Positions 48,143 through 56,939 of a stretch of 64,000 nucleotides of DNA are shown here, in pieces. The notes under the pieces are model-generated. The model saw only the letters and a list, made by a program, of their open reading frames with translations, did not search any database and had not been told where the DNA came from. Each line of letters opens with the position of its first letter. Positions within the stretch are counted from its first letter, which is position 1. The stretch is from an uncultured Prochlorococcus sp. (GTDB lineage: Bacteria > Cyanobacteriota > Cyanobacteriia > PCC-6307 > Cyanobiaceae). The translations under genes and the position numbers were made by a program. The stretch covers positions 1 to 64,000 of the forward strand of contig CACKJM010000004.1 in the NCBI GenBank assembly GCA_902600475.1, written 5' to 3'.

Positions 48143-48156
48143 AGTACATTTGTTTT
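48143..48156. promoter_or_regulatory. LexA-box-like site 2 abutting the lexA start
   Basis: AGTACATTTGTTTT matches the left half of the cyanobacterial SOS box perfectly and the right half partly. Together with site 1 it forms a perfect nine-base inverted repeat, ACAAATGTA/TACATTTGT with a six-base spacer (48130-48153). It touches the ATG, so bound LexA could block both transcription and ribosome access. Confidence 0.6.
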
Positions 48157-48774
48157 ATGGAAACTTCTTCAGAGGATAATCTTACACAGGCGCAAAATGA
48201 GCTTTATAAATGGATAAAAGATTATATGAAAAACTTTCAACATAGCCCATCCATTAGGCAGATGATGAAAGCTATGGGACTTAGATCTCCTGCTCCAATT
48301 CAAAGTCGATTAAAGCATTTGCAAGAAAAGGGATATATCTCTTGGCAAGAAGGTAAAGCAAGAACAATGCAAATAGTTGATGAAATTATGGAAGGAGTCC
48401 CAATTATGGGTTCAGTCGCAGCGGGAGGACTTATCGAAACTTATTCTGATGTTCAAGAGAATTTAGATATTTCAGAGGTATTAAAAAAGAAGGATGTTTT
48501 TGCACTTACTGTGAATGGAGATTCTATGATTGATGCTTGCATCGCTCATGGAGATATGGTTTTGATGGAGCCTATTAAAGACTCTTTTTCTCTGCGTAAT
48601 GGAACTATTATTAGCGCAATGGTTCCCGGTTTAGGAACAACCTTAAAATATTTTTTTAAAAGAAATAATAAAATTTATCTTGAGGCAGCAAATGCAGCCT
48701 ACGAGCCTATTGAACTTAATTTAGAAGATGTTGTTTTTCAAGGTAAACTTTTAGCTGTTTGGAGAAAAATATAA
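48157..48774 (+). CDS. lexA: LexA repressor
   Basis: SOS-type repressor with self-cleaving S24 domain. From the ATG at 48157 it is 205 residues. The winged helix-turn-helix (LTQAQNELYKWIKDY...PSIRQMMKAMGLRSPAPIQSRL) lies at 10-52. The cleavable Ala89-Gly90 bond is in SVAAGG, and the catalytic dyad is Ser123 (NGDSMID) and Lys164 (GTTLKYF). The frame is open back to 48106, but that stretch covers the two LexA-box-like sites, so the shorter start is preferred. All catalytic residues are present, so RecA-stimulated cleavage should be possible. Confidence 0.94.
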   Translation: METSSEDNLTQAQNELYKWIKDYMKNFQHSPSIRQMMKAMGLRSPAPIQSRLKHLQEKGYISWQEGKARTMQIVDEIMEGVPIMGSVAAGGLIETYSDVQENLDISEVLKKKDVFALTVNGDSMIDACIAHGDMVLMEPIKDSFSLRNGTIISAMVPGLGTTLKYFFKRNNKIYLEAANAAYEPIELNLEDVVFQGKLLAVWRKI

Positions 48775-48956
48775 TCTTTATTTGGCAATAAAAAATTTTT
48801 TAATATAGGTTATAATTAAGGTGTTTTTATACAGGTATTTAAAAAGTAAATCTACTTTTTTTTATATTTTTAGTCTTTTTTTAGATTAAATTTCTCCCTA
48901 CTTATTACAACTATTCTATAGTTATGGTATTAATGAAGTCTTAAAAAAAATAATAC

Positions 48957-50726
48957 ATGATAGATCCGAATTTAAATAATATGAATATTGAAGATATTGC
49001 AGATAGAAATGAATACGATATAAGAAATTTAATTAAATTCTTTATTAGAAATAAAAAAATAATTTGTTTACTGCCTGTACTTTCTTTCTTTTTAGGTTTT
49101 TTGTATGCATCAAGTATAAAGAAAGTGTGGGAAGGGCAATTTAGGATCGTTATTGAAGAGGAAAAAAGCAGTGGATCATCCCTTCTCTCTTTAGGTTCCT
49201 CTTTACCAAAAATTGCTGGGCTTGATGTAGGACAAGTACCTATAAAAACCGAAGTATCTATTCTTAATAGCCCTTCAGTTTTAATGCCTATTTATAAGTT
49301 TGCTACCTCCGATAAAAGGGATGTTCTTAATACTGATGAATTTTCAAAATGGAAAAAAAACTTAAATATTACTAAAGAGAGGAATACTAACGTAATAGCT
49401 GTTTACTTTAAAGATGAAAATAAAGAAAAAATTATTCCTGTATTAGAAAAAATAAGTAATTCATATCAAGCTTATTCTGGAAGAAGGTTAAAAAGGAGTC
49501 AAGAATTAAGCATTAAGTATTTAAAAAACCAAATATCACTTTATAAAATTAAAAGTGCCAATTCTTTGAAAAAGGCCCAAGAATTTGCTATTGATCAAGA
49601 AATATTTCTAAGCGAAACATTTGAAAATAAATTGAGTTTAGTTCCTCTGGATCAAAATTTTCAATTTAATCGTTTTCAACCAAGAAATATAAATCAATCA
49701 GATCCTACTTTTTTGAAAACTAATATTAATATTGAAAGTATTAGAGCAGCGGCATCTAACGACATTAGAAAGATTAACGCTCAGCTAAAGAAAGTCAACG
49801 AAATAAATGATCCACAGATACTCCAATTTATTGGTCTTGATATTTCAAATCCAAATTTGGATGAAGAAGGTGTGCAAGAAAAGTTGGAGAAACTTGAAAG
49901 TTATTTAGCTGAGCTTAGATCTAAATACCGTGAAGAAGATCCATTAATAAAAATTTCTTTAAAACAAAGAAAAAATTTGATTGAGGTATTGAAAAAAAGA
50001 AAAATTAATTATCTGAATGCCTCTAAATTAGAAGCAGAATCCAGATTAGAATCTTCGATTAGACCAAAAGGGGTTTTGTTAAAATATAAGGAACTTGTAA
50101 GAAATGCCGGAAGAGACGAAACTACTTTAGTTAGATTGGAAAATCAATTAAGGGCAATGGAATTAGAAAAGGCTAAAACTAAAGACCCCTGGGAAATAAT
50201 TACTAAACCTACTTTAAAAAGCATTCCTGTTTCACCTTCTAAAGCAAAAATATCATTTATATTTCTTTCCTTAGGACTTATCTTCTCAACACTTTTTGCC
50301 TTTTATAAAGAGAAAAAGGCAGATTTAATTTTTGACTTGGATAATATTTCGGAATTTTTGTCACTTAACTTTGTTGAAGTATTTGATAATAATTTAAATT
50401 CAAATAAATCTAATAGTTTTTTGTTTCTTAAAGAGTACATAAACAATCAATCTGGAGAGGTTATAAATCTTGTTCTAGCTAACGATGTAGATAATATAAA
50501 AGTTGAAATTCTTGCGAAATCATTAAAAGATAAAAAAATTAATAAGGAGGTAAACTTAATATGTTCTCCAGAAGAATTCAAAAATCTTGGCAAATCCAAT
50601 ATCAATATTTTAGTTTTATCTCGTGAATCCATAACATATTCTGAGATAAAATCATTTAAAAAGTATATGCAATTATTCAACTTTAATTTATTAGGTCTAT
50701 TCGCACTTAATCCAGTGAATAAATAA
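48957..50726 (+). CDS. Wzz-type polysaccharide chain-length determinant / copolymerase
   Basis: Inner-membrane polysaccharide co-polymerase of 589 residues. An N-terminal helix (about 35-52, IICLLPVLSFFLGFLYASSI) is followed by a Wzz domain and a long coiled-coil periplasmic region with many Lys/Glu heptads (about 150-400). A proline-rich turn (TLKSIPVSPSK) precedes the second helix (about 434-449, FIFLSLGLIFSTLFAFY). The cytoplasmic tail of about 140 residues shows no Walker motif, so it is not an active BY-kinase. It opens the surface-polysaccharide region and should work with the Wza-like exporter at 32830. Confidence 0.85.
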   Translation: MIDPNLNNMNIEDIADRNEYDIRNLIKFFIRNKKIICLLPVLSFFLGFLYASSIKKVWEGQFRIVIEEEKSSGSSLLSLGSSLPKIAGLDVGQVPIKTEVSILNSPSVLMPIYKFATSDKRDVLNTDEFSKWKKNLNITKERNTNVIAVYFKDENKEKIIPVLEKISNSYQAYSGRRLKRSQELSIKYLKNQISLYKIKSANSLKKAQEFAIDQEIFLSETFENKLSLVPLDQNFQFNRFQPRNINQSDPTFLKTNINIESIRAAASNDIRKINAQLKKVNEINDPQILQFIGLDISNPNLDEEGVQEKLEKLESYLAELRSKYREEDPLIKISLKQRKNLIEVLKKRKINYLNASKLEAESRLESSIRPKGVLLKYKELVRNAGRDETTLVRLENQLRAMELEKAKTKDPWEIITKPTLKSIPVSPSKAKISFIFLSLGLIFSTLFAFYKEKKADLIFDLDNISEFLSLNFVEVFDNNLNSNKSNSFLFLKEYINNQSGEVINLVLANDVDNIKVEILAKSLKDKKINKEVNLICSPEEFKNLGKSNINILVLSRESITYSEIKSFKKYMQLFNFNLLGLFALNPVNK

Positions 50727-50751
50727 ATTTTGATTTAATAAATTTACTTAA

Positions 50752-52506
50752 GTGATAAATTCTCATAATACTCAAATCTCAAATGTTCTTATAATTGGAT
50801 GCGGTGGGGCAGGTTTAAGGGCAGCAATAGCAGTCAAGATGGCAGGTCTACAAGTTTCAGTTTTAGGAAAAAGAAATAAAAAGGATGCTCACACTGTTTT
50901 AGCTGCAGGTGGAATTAACGCGGCATTTGGGAATGTAGATAATGATGATTCTTGGGAACATCATTTTGCTGATACTTATTTAGAGGGTTATGGCATTGGA
51001 GATGAATATCAAATTGAGATAATGGCTAAAGAGTCACCAAAGCTAGTTACTGAGATTGATAAATGGGGAGCAAATTTGGAGAAATTAAAAAATGGATGTT
51101 TAGATCAAAGATTTTTTGGTGCTCACACATATAGAAGAACTTGTTATGCAGGAGATTATACAGGTTTAACAATATTAAAAACTTTGCTTAATAAAGCTGA
51201 ATCTTTAAAAATCCCAATACATGATAGTCAATATGTTACTGAAATCTTAGTAAATGATAAAGTTTGCTTTGGTGCAATGTCATTTGATACTTCTACTGGA
51301 GAAAGAACAGCGCATTTAGCTGATGCAGTAATACTTTGTACAGGAGGACATACAAAAATATGGAGGAGAAGTTCTTCAAGGAAAAGAGAAAATACAGGTG
51401 ATGGATATTATTTAAGTCTAAAGGCAGGGTGTGAATTAATAGATATGGAAATGGTTCAATTTCATCCTTCAGGGATGCTTTACCCTGATGAATTTGCAGG
51501 AACACTTGTAACTGAAGCTGTTAGAGGGGAGGGAGGAATACTTTTAAATAATAAAGGGGAAAGATTTATGGTTAATTATGACAGTGATCGTATGGAACTT
51601 TCAACCAGAGATCGAGTAGCAATGGCAAATTATCAAGAGATAGCTGAAGGAAGAGGAACCTTTAAAGGAGGAGTTTATTTAGATATTAGTCATAAAAGTA
51701 AAGAATTTATCCTAGAAAAAATTCCTAGTATCTATAAACAATTTTTGGAAATTCAAAAGCTTGATATTTCAAAAGAGCCAATGGAGGTAGCCCCAACAGC
51801 TCATTATTCGATGGGCGGGATCTTTGTTCAGCCAAATGATCATTGCACATCAATTAGAGGTTTATTCGCAGCAGGGGAAGTTGCTGGAGGTCTTCATGGT
51901 GCAAATCGTCTCGGTGGAAATTCTTTGGCAGAGCTTTTAGTTTTTGGCCAAAGAGCTGGTTTAGCTGCTGTAAAGTATTCAAAAAAGTTAAAAATCCAGA
52001 TGAGATCAGATTGCTCAATTAAAGATGCACATGAAAAAATAAACAGTTTTTCTAAAAAAGGAAATCAGCTAGTAAAGCCTTTACAAGATAGATTAAGGAA
52101 TATTATGTGGGAAAATTGTGGTGTTGTCAAAAATGAAGGGCTATTAAAATCGGGTCTTAATAAAGTAAATGAAATAAAAAATATGATAAAAAATGTTGAT
52201 GTTCGTATTAGTTGTAAAAATCAAGAAGACCTAGTACAAATATTTGATTTAGAAGCATCTGTTTTTTCAGCCCAGGCTACAATGATTTCGGCTTTACAAA
52301 GACAGGAAAGTAGAGGTTCCCATCAAAGAGGCGATTTTCCTTTATTAAAAGACTCTGAAAACTGTAACTATAAAATAAAACTTAATAAAAATTCCTTTAA
52401 ATTAGAAATTTCTAAAAATAATAAAAAACCTTTAAAAAATAATCTTCAAGAAACTCTTAAAAAAGTTCAAAGAGTTAGTAATTTCAAAAATAAACTTCTG
52501 GAATAA
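50752..52506 (+). CDS. sdhA: Succinate dehydrogenase/fumarate reductase-type flavoprotein
   Basis: FAD-dependent oxidoreductase of 584 residues. The Rossmann motif GCGGAGLRAAIA is at about 16-27. AHTVLAAGGINAAFG carries His47 at the position of the covalent FAD histidine of SdhA/FrdA, which argues against L-aspartate oxidase. HTYRRTCYAGDYTG, TEAVRGEGGIL, HYSMGGIFV and RLGGNSLAELLVFG are also typical. The C-terminal helical domain follows. GTG start at 50752, 25 bases after the Wzz gene. No sdhB is next to it here; in cyanobacteria the subunits are often separate. Confidence 0.88.
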   Translation: MINSHNTQISNVLIIGCGGAGLRAAIAVKMAGLQVSVLGKRNKKDAHTVLAAGGINAAFGNVDNDDSWEHHFADTYLEGYGIGDEYQIEIMAKESPKLVTEIDKWGANLEKLKNGCLDQRFFGAHTYRRTCYAGDYTGLTILKTLLNKAESLKIPIHDSQYVTEILVNDKVCFGAMSFDTSTGERTAHLADAVILCTGGHTKIWRRSSSRKRENTGDGYYLSLKAGCELIDMEMVQFHPSGMLYPDEFAGTLVTEAVRGEGGILLNNKGERFMVNYDSDRMELSTRDRVAMANYQEIAEGRGTFKGGVYLDISHKSKEFILEKIPSIYKQFLEIQKLDISKEPMEVAPTAHYSMGGIFVQPNDHCTSIRGLFAAGEVAGGLHGANRLGGNSLAELLVFGQRAGLAAVKYSKKLKIQMRSDCSIKDAHEKINSFSKKGNQLVKPLQDRLRNIMWENCGVVKNEGLLKSGLNKVNEIKNMIKNVDVRISCKNQEDLVQIFDLEASVFSAQATMISALQRQESRGSHQRGDFPLLKDSENCNYKIKLNKNSFKLEISKNNKKPLKNNLQETLKKVQRVSNFKNKLLE

Positions 52507-52877
52507 TATAGATCTTAAAGACTTATCAAGATTTATAAAAAATTTCGGGAAAAACCATAAGATTATTTAATTTTTAAATCCTAGCTAATTTTTTAGAAAA
52601 AATCAAATGCAAACACTATGAAAGTCAATCAAGTAATAACTATTTAGTATTTGCTCTTTTAATTTAAGATTGAAAACTTTAGCTATGAATTAGATAATCA
52701 AATGGAGCCAAGTTGATTTTAATTCATGATCCATACAAGCCATGCAGATCCCAAATTTACCTATAACCAAGATTCATAAATATTTTTATTAGTGGTCGCA
52801 GAGTTTGCAGCTAAAAAAATAATGAAAGAAAAAAGGAATATGTTTTGTTAGGATTTTGTTAGAAAAGTTACGAAATT
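52507..52877. other. 371-base gap with a decayed tRNA-Ala fragment
   Basis: No coding frame of useful length is seen on either strand. The main content is a degenerate partial copy of tRNA-Ala at 52703-52755. The remainder is AT-rich and holds no clear terminator. Confidence 0.6.
52703..52755 (-). pseudogene. Decayed 3' part of a tRNA-Ala gene
   Basis: Aligning this stretch with tRNA-Ala (54131-54203) shows an identical 10-base 3' end (plus strand TGGAGCCAAG) and, after a one-base gap, an identical GCCATGCAG over the anticodon stem-loop. In between, nearly all differences are C-to-T or G-to-A in plus-strand terms, the direction expected of decay toward AT. The 5' half of the tRNA is not recognisable. 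It looks like the leftover of a duplicated tRNA or attachment site. Confidence 0.7.
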
Positions 52878-54077
52878 ATGCAGCAAATTTCTTATGCAAA
52901 GACTGTTTACGGCCAAGAAGAAATTGACGCTGTGGTCAAATGTCTTGGTGAGTCAACTCAGATGGGAAAATATTCAAGGAAATTTGAATCCAAAATTGCT
53001 AGTTTATTTAATAAAAAAAGTTGCTTATTTGTTAATTCAGGATCATCAGCTCTATATATTGGTATTGAGGCATTAGATTTGCCCGCTGGTGGAGAAGTTA
53101 TCACTCCAGCTCTCACATTCTCAACTACCATTGGATGTTTAGCAAAAAATAACTTAATACCCGTATTTGTTGATATTGAACCCTTAACTTATTGTATCGA
53201 TACTTCTCAAATAGAGGAAATGATTACAAAGAAAACAGTCGCAATATTAGCTCCTAATTTGATGGGAAACTTATGTAACTGGCCAAAGATCAGAGAAATA
53301 GCAAACAAATATAATCTTTTAGTTATTGAAGATTCTGCTGATACTTTAGGAGCAACTTTTAAAGATAATAAATCGACTGGATTTTATACTGATATGTCAA
53401 TAACAAGTTTTTACGGATCTCATATTATTAATTGCGCTGGGAATGGTGGAGCATTGACTCTAAATAATATAAAAGCAATAGAAAATGCCAAATTACTTAG
53501 ATCATGGGGCAGAAGTTCCTCATTGTTTGATGAGAAAAGCGAGTCAATCGAGAATCGCTTTAATGTAAATCTTGATGGTTTAGATTATGATGCCAAGTTT
53601 GTATTTGAAAAAGTTGGATACAATTTAGAAGGGAGCGAAATAGGCGCTGCTTTTGGTCTAGCTCAACTTAAAAAATTAGGAAACAATATTAAAACTAGAC
53701 AAAAAAATTTTAATCTTCAATGTAATTTCTTCAATAAATATAAAAATCTCTTTAGCAACCCTATAGAATTTCCAGGATGTAATACTGCTTGGTTGGCTTT
53801 CCCAATTCTTATTAAAAAAGAAGCTAACTTCAATCGCAAAGAATTTCAAATTTATCTCGAAGAAAGATCGATTCAGACAAGAGTTGTATTCACTGGTAAT
53901 GTTCTAAGGCAACCTATGTGCAAAGGGATTAAAAAAAGAATAAGAAAAGAAGGTTATCCTAATTCGGATTCGATTATGGAGAGAGGTGTATTGTTACCGC
54001 TGCATCATGGGATGACATCTGAAATGTTTCAAAGATTGCATAACTGTATAGATGAATTCGTAGCCAGAAAAAACTAA
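52878..54077 (+). CDS. RfbH/ColD-type PLP-dependent sugar dehydratase
   Basis: Fold-type I PLP protein of the DegT/DnrJ/EryC1/StrS family, 399 residues. The lysine that normally binds PLP is replaced by His182 in SFYGSHIIN, as in 3-dehydratases (RfbH/E1 and ColD), so it is unlikely to be a standard aminotransferase. Asp152 (IEDSADTLGA) should hold the PLP nitrogen. The C-terminal half follows RfbH in layout (GYNLEGSEIGAAFGLAQLKKL). However, the cysteine cluster that holds the RfbH [2Fe-2S] is absent from WGRSSSLFDEKSESIENRF (210-228). A 3-deoxysugar for LPS or another surface glycan is the likely product. It lies between a decayed and an intact tRNA-Ala. Confidence 0.82.
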   Translation: MQQISYAKTVYGQEEIDAVVKCLGESTQMGKYSRKFESKIASLFNKKSCLFVNSGSSALYIGIEALDLPAGGEVITPALTFSTTIGCLAKNNLIPVFVDIEPLTYCIDTSQIEEMITKKTVAILAPNLMGNLCNWPKIREIANKYNLLVIEDSADTLGATFKDNKSTGFYTDMSITSFYGSHIINCAGNGGALTLNNIKAIENAKLLRSWGRSSSLFDEKSESIENRFNVNLDGLDYDAKFVFEKVGYNLEGSEIGAAFGLAQLKKLGNNIKTRQKNFNLQCNFFNKYKNLFSNPIEFPGCNTAWLAFPILIKKEANFNRKEFQIYLEERSIQTRVVFTGNVLRQPMCKGIKKRIRKEGYPNSDSIMERGVLLPLHHGMTSEMFQRLHNCIDEFVARKN

Positions 54078-54130
54078 CTTTTATTATAAAAATATAGTCA
54101 ATAAATAGAAAATAAATTTCGCATTTAGAA

Positions 54131-54203
54131 TGGAGCCAAGCGGACTCGAACCGCTGGCCCCCTGCATGCCATGCAGGTGCTCTACCAGCTGAGCTATGGC
54201 CCC
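54131..54203 (-). tRNA. tRNA-Ala (GGC)
   Basis: A complete 73-base cloverleaf. The acceptor GGGGCCA pairs with TGGCTCC, including the G3-U70 pair that identifies alanine tRNAs, with discriminator A73. The anticodon stem CCTGC/GCAGG closes the loop ATGGCAT, giving GGC for GCC/GCU codons. CCA is not encoded. A decayed fragment of the same tRNA lies at 52703. Confidence 0.96.
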
Positions 54204-54682
54204 TTATCGCGAGATAACAGTTATATCAATCAATCTGGAGATTTCTTAAGTAACTGCCTTAACTCCTATAGTACTTTACAGAGTTTGATTAATGGACTCT
54301 CCATCTTGAAATGCACCAAAAGTTTTATAAGTTGTAGTATCCTTCATAGGGGTTTACTAAGGGGATCCCTTAGTTATTTTAAAAGGCATGTTGGATGTGG
54401 CTTCTAAAGAGAAAGAATGCAAATTAAAAATAATTTTTTTTGACTAGGAGTTTCTTTAGATATGACTCTTGCGAAAGAACTGTAGATTAATTGGATTAAG
54501 ATTTTAATTTTATAACTTTTATGTGATTTTAGGTCGCTTATTTAAAAGTAAAACTGATAAATTCTGGTAAAAATTTAAAAAAAATCTCATCACAAAATTA
54601 TAGAGGATATTTATACGGAAAATACACATCAGGAATTAATAAATTATCTTTAATATTTTTACTTATTGAACACACTCAGTAT
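54204..54682. other. 479-base gap without a supported gene
   Basis: The region holds the putative tRNA-Ala promoter, one GC-containing hairpin (54356-54374) and long AT-rich stretches. Frames on both strands are short or antisense to the tRNA. No gene is supported. Confidence 0.6.
54356..54380 (+). terminator. Hairpin with weak T tract
   Basis: A perfect eight-base stem ACTAAGGG/CCCTTAGT with a three-base loop (54356-54374) is followed by TATTTT. It may end a plus-strand transcript through tRNA-Ala, or be a relic. The T tract is short. Confidence 0.45.
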
Positions 54683-55543
54683 TTATATTTTTTTATATGC
54701 CGAAAAGATTCTCATCCCCAAATTTGTATGTCTGAGCAAAAAGTTAACTTGAGATTTTATGAAGGTTAATAGCTTGCTTTCAAAAGCAACTTTTTGATAA
54801 AAATTTTGTTTATCATTCCCAATGCTATTTTTGCTGTTATTTAGATATTCTAAAACTGCAGCAATACTAATATTTTCTGTATAGCTATAGATCTTTTTAA
54901 ATCCAAATCTATTCATGCAACTATCTAAAGTTTTCACAGTAAAATAACATAAATGTTCTGGATAACAAATAAATTCCCATTTCTCTTTAAAGAGTTTTCT
55001 TTCTAGTGAAGAAAAATTTGGTGTAGTTATATAAATAATTCCCTCATCAGATAAAATATTGTGAAAATGCGGCAGGCAATTTCTTTGCTCGGTAATATGT
55101 TCTATTACTTCTGTGAATATAATCATATCCATTTTTTCTTTATTTTTAAATTTTGGATATAATCCTGATTCAACTACTAAATGACCTTTTTTTCTCGCTA
55201 TGTCAGAAAGTCTGTTATCAAATTCAGTAGCAAAAGTAGTACAACCCAATTTTTTAAATTCATCCAAAAATAAGGCCTGTCCGCATCCGACATCTAATAC
55301 ATTATTTGGTTTATTAAGAAAAAAAAGGTGTTTTGTTATTTCTCTAATCTTGAATTTTGTAATCTCAGTAGGGGGGTGGTTTTCATAATTATAATTTGAA
55401 TAAACATCGATAATCTCTTCTTTTGTTGGTTTTTTATTAGAAAAAACTAAAGAACAATTTAAGCATTTAGATAAATGATTTTTTTTATAGTTTCTTAATT
55501 CAAATAAATTATTAGAATTACAAATAGGGCAATTTATAACCAT
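54683..55543 (-). CDS. SAM-dependent methyltransferase with N-terminal zinc ribbon
   Basis: A 286-residue class I methyltransferase typical of polysaccharide clusters. Residues 5-33 carry two Cys pairs (CPICNS and CLNC), a zinc ribbon. The SAM motif NVLDVGCGQALFLDEF lies near 79-94, with FTEVIEHI and GIIYITTPNFSSLERKLF as downstream motifs. It resembles C- or O-methyltransferases that act on sugars or lipid-linked intermediates; the substrate is unknown. Minus strand, like the next two genes upstream. Confidence 0.82.
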   Translation of the reverse strand: MVINCPICNSNNLFELRNYKKNHLSKCLNCSLVFSNKKPTKEEIIDVYSNYNYENHPPTEITKFKIREITKHLFFLNKPNNVLDVGCGQALFLDEFKKLGCTTFATEFDNRLSDIARKKGHLVVESGLYPKFKNKEKMDMIIFTEVIEHITEQRNCLPHFHNILSDEGIIYITTPNFSSLERKLFKEKWEFICYPEHLCYFTVKTLDSCMNRFGFKKIYSYTENISIAAVLEYLNNSKNSIGNDKQNFYQKVAFESKLLTFIKSQVNFLLRHTNLGMRIFSAYKKI

Positions 55544-55881
55544 CTAAAATTTTTATTTTAATTTTACATTAATTCAAATTTTTTAAGAAGTTTTTAAAAT
55601 TAATTTAAATTTATTTTTTAAATTTTCGCATGATAAACGCACTTGGCTTTTTCACAAGACTTAAACTATAAATTTATAACTAAAAATATAATATATATAA
55701 TATTTTGGGATTAAAATTTTTTGGAGTTGCATATTATGGCTATCCATTTGTTAAGTAAGCTCAATTAGACTTAATTTTGTTAATTCCTTAGTGGCAAAAA
55801 CTGTCTTAATCTTTATATTTTGATTATTTTCTAAGATAAAAATTAAAGAGATCTAAAATTGATTTTTTAGTACTTAAAAAT
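55544..55881. other. 338-base gap, AT-rich, no gene seen
   Basis: It separates two minus-strand methyltransferase genes. The sequence is mostly A and T with many stops in all frames. The promoter of the 54683-55543 gene is presumably in it (for example the TATATATAAT run at about 55690), but no clear element can be fixed. Confidence 0.5.
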
Positions 55882-56745
55882 TTATATATTTGAATTTTTT
55901 AAAAGAAGGTTTCTCCCCCTTAAAGTTTTATCTGGTTTTTCATCTTTTAGGATCTTAAATCCATTGTATAAAAGCTTATTTAATACTTTTTTTGATTCCT
56001 CGAAACCAGAATCTTCATAATAAATCTCTTCTGCATTTAATATAATTTCCTCAGCACCTTTGAAAACCAATTTTTCATTGCCATCTACATCAATTTTAAT
56101 TTTATTTGGCAACTTTAGTTTAAATTCTTTATATATGTAGTCCAAAGAGAATAATAATTGCGTTGTTTTATGCTTTCCATCGTAAAGCCTCGTTCCTAAA
56201 GGACTAGGTTTCCCAATTGTCTGAAAAGCATCACTTTTTGAACAAGATCTAAAGTAAATCAATTCTTTTTTATTAGAATCACCTGCAGCAAAGGGGATAA
56301 TTAAAACTTTCTCTTCAAAATTATTTAAAACTAAATTTTCTTTAAGTATTCCAATATTAATGGGATCTAGTTCTACAGCGCTTATATTATCGCACTTGCA
56401 GGCCGCCGCTAAAGTATAAATTCCACAATTTGCACCAATATCCAAAAAAATATCATCTCTTCTAAATTTACTCAACCATTTAATCATCAAACTTTCTTCT
56501 GTATCGAAAGTTTTTGCTCTCCATAGAAGTCTATTATGTCCAGTTATCCATTTGAATTTGATAGAATTGTCAATTTTACTTTTAACTAAAATAAAAGGAT
56601 TTACTTCCTCTAATATCCAATTAGAAATTTTATTCCTACCATTTATTCTTAAAAAGAAAAGTAAAATTTTTAAAATATATTTGAATATCCTCTCTTCTAA
56701 TGGAGCTTTATATCCGTAAAGGGCTTGGACATCATCATTATTCAT
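55882..56745 (-). CDS. FkbM family methyltransferase
   Basis: A 287-residue O-methyltransferase of the FkbM type, which methylates sugars or polyketides. The SAM-binding core starts DIFLDIGANCGIYTLAAA (about 96-113). AVELDPINIGILKENLVLN and IPFAAGDSNKKEL follow, then the SLDYIYKEF and IKIDVDGNEKLVFKGAEEI blocks characteristic of FkbM. It is likely to act on the surface glycan made by this cluster. ATG start. Confidence 0.87.
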   Translation of the reverse strand: MNNDDVQALYGYKAPLEERIFKYILKILLFFLRINGRNKISNWILEEVNPFILVKSKIDNSIKFKWITGHNRLLWRAKTFDTEESLMIKWLSKFRRDDIFLDIGANCGIYTLAAACKCDNISAVELDPINIGILKENLVLNNFEEKVLIIPFAAGDSNKKELIYFRSCSKSDAFQTIGKPSPLGTRLYDGKHKTTQLLFSLDYIYKEFKLKLPNKIKIDVDGNEKLVFKGAEEIILNAEEIYYEDSGFEESKKVLNKLLYNGFKILKDEKPDKTLRGRNLLLKNSNI

Positions 56746-56939
56746 GAATTTATTAACTGCGTGTTTAGAGTTTGTTTAAGGTTATTCTATATATGATTTA
56801 TTAGTAATATAAATTTCAATTAATATAGCTAAATAATTAGTCCATAAATAATTGTAAAATTTCTAGTAATTTTTTGAAATTTAAAATTAGTAAATTTAAA
56901 AAATAATTTAAAAATAAAAATTAGTAAAACAGGTTTTAT

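Noticed and set aside
48841-48858. AT-rich hairpin AAAAAGTA/TACTTTTT before the Wzz gene
   Set aside because: The stem has only two G-C pairs, and comparable stems arise by chance in this AT-rich sequence; I did not call a terminator.
50752-52506. L-aspartate oxidase (NadB)
   Set aside because: The AHTVLAAGG segment carries the histidine used for covalent FAD attachment in SdhA/FrdA, which NadB lacks.
52878-54077. Ordinary PLP sugar aminotransferase
   Set aside because: The Schiff-base lysine position holds His182, so transamination by the usual mechanism is unlikely.
54171-54407. A 78-codon plus-strand frame starting inside the tRNA-Ala region
   Set aside because: It begins antisense to the tRNA and has no recognisable motif or ribosome-binding site; the tRNA explains the sequence.
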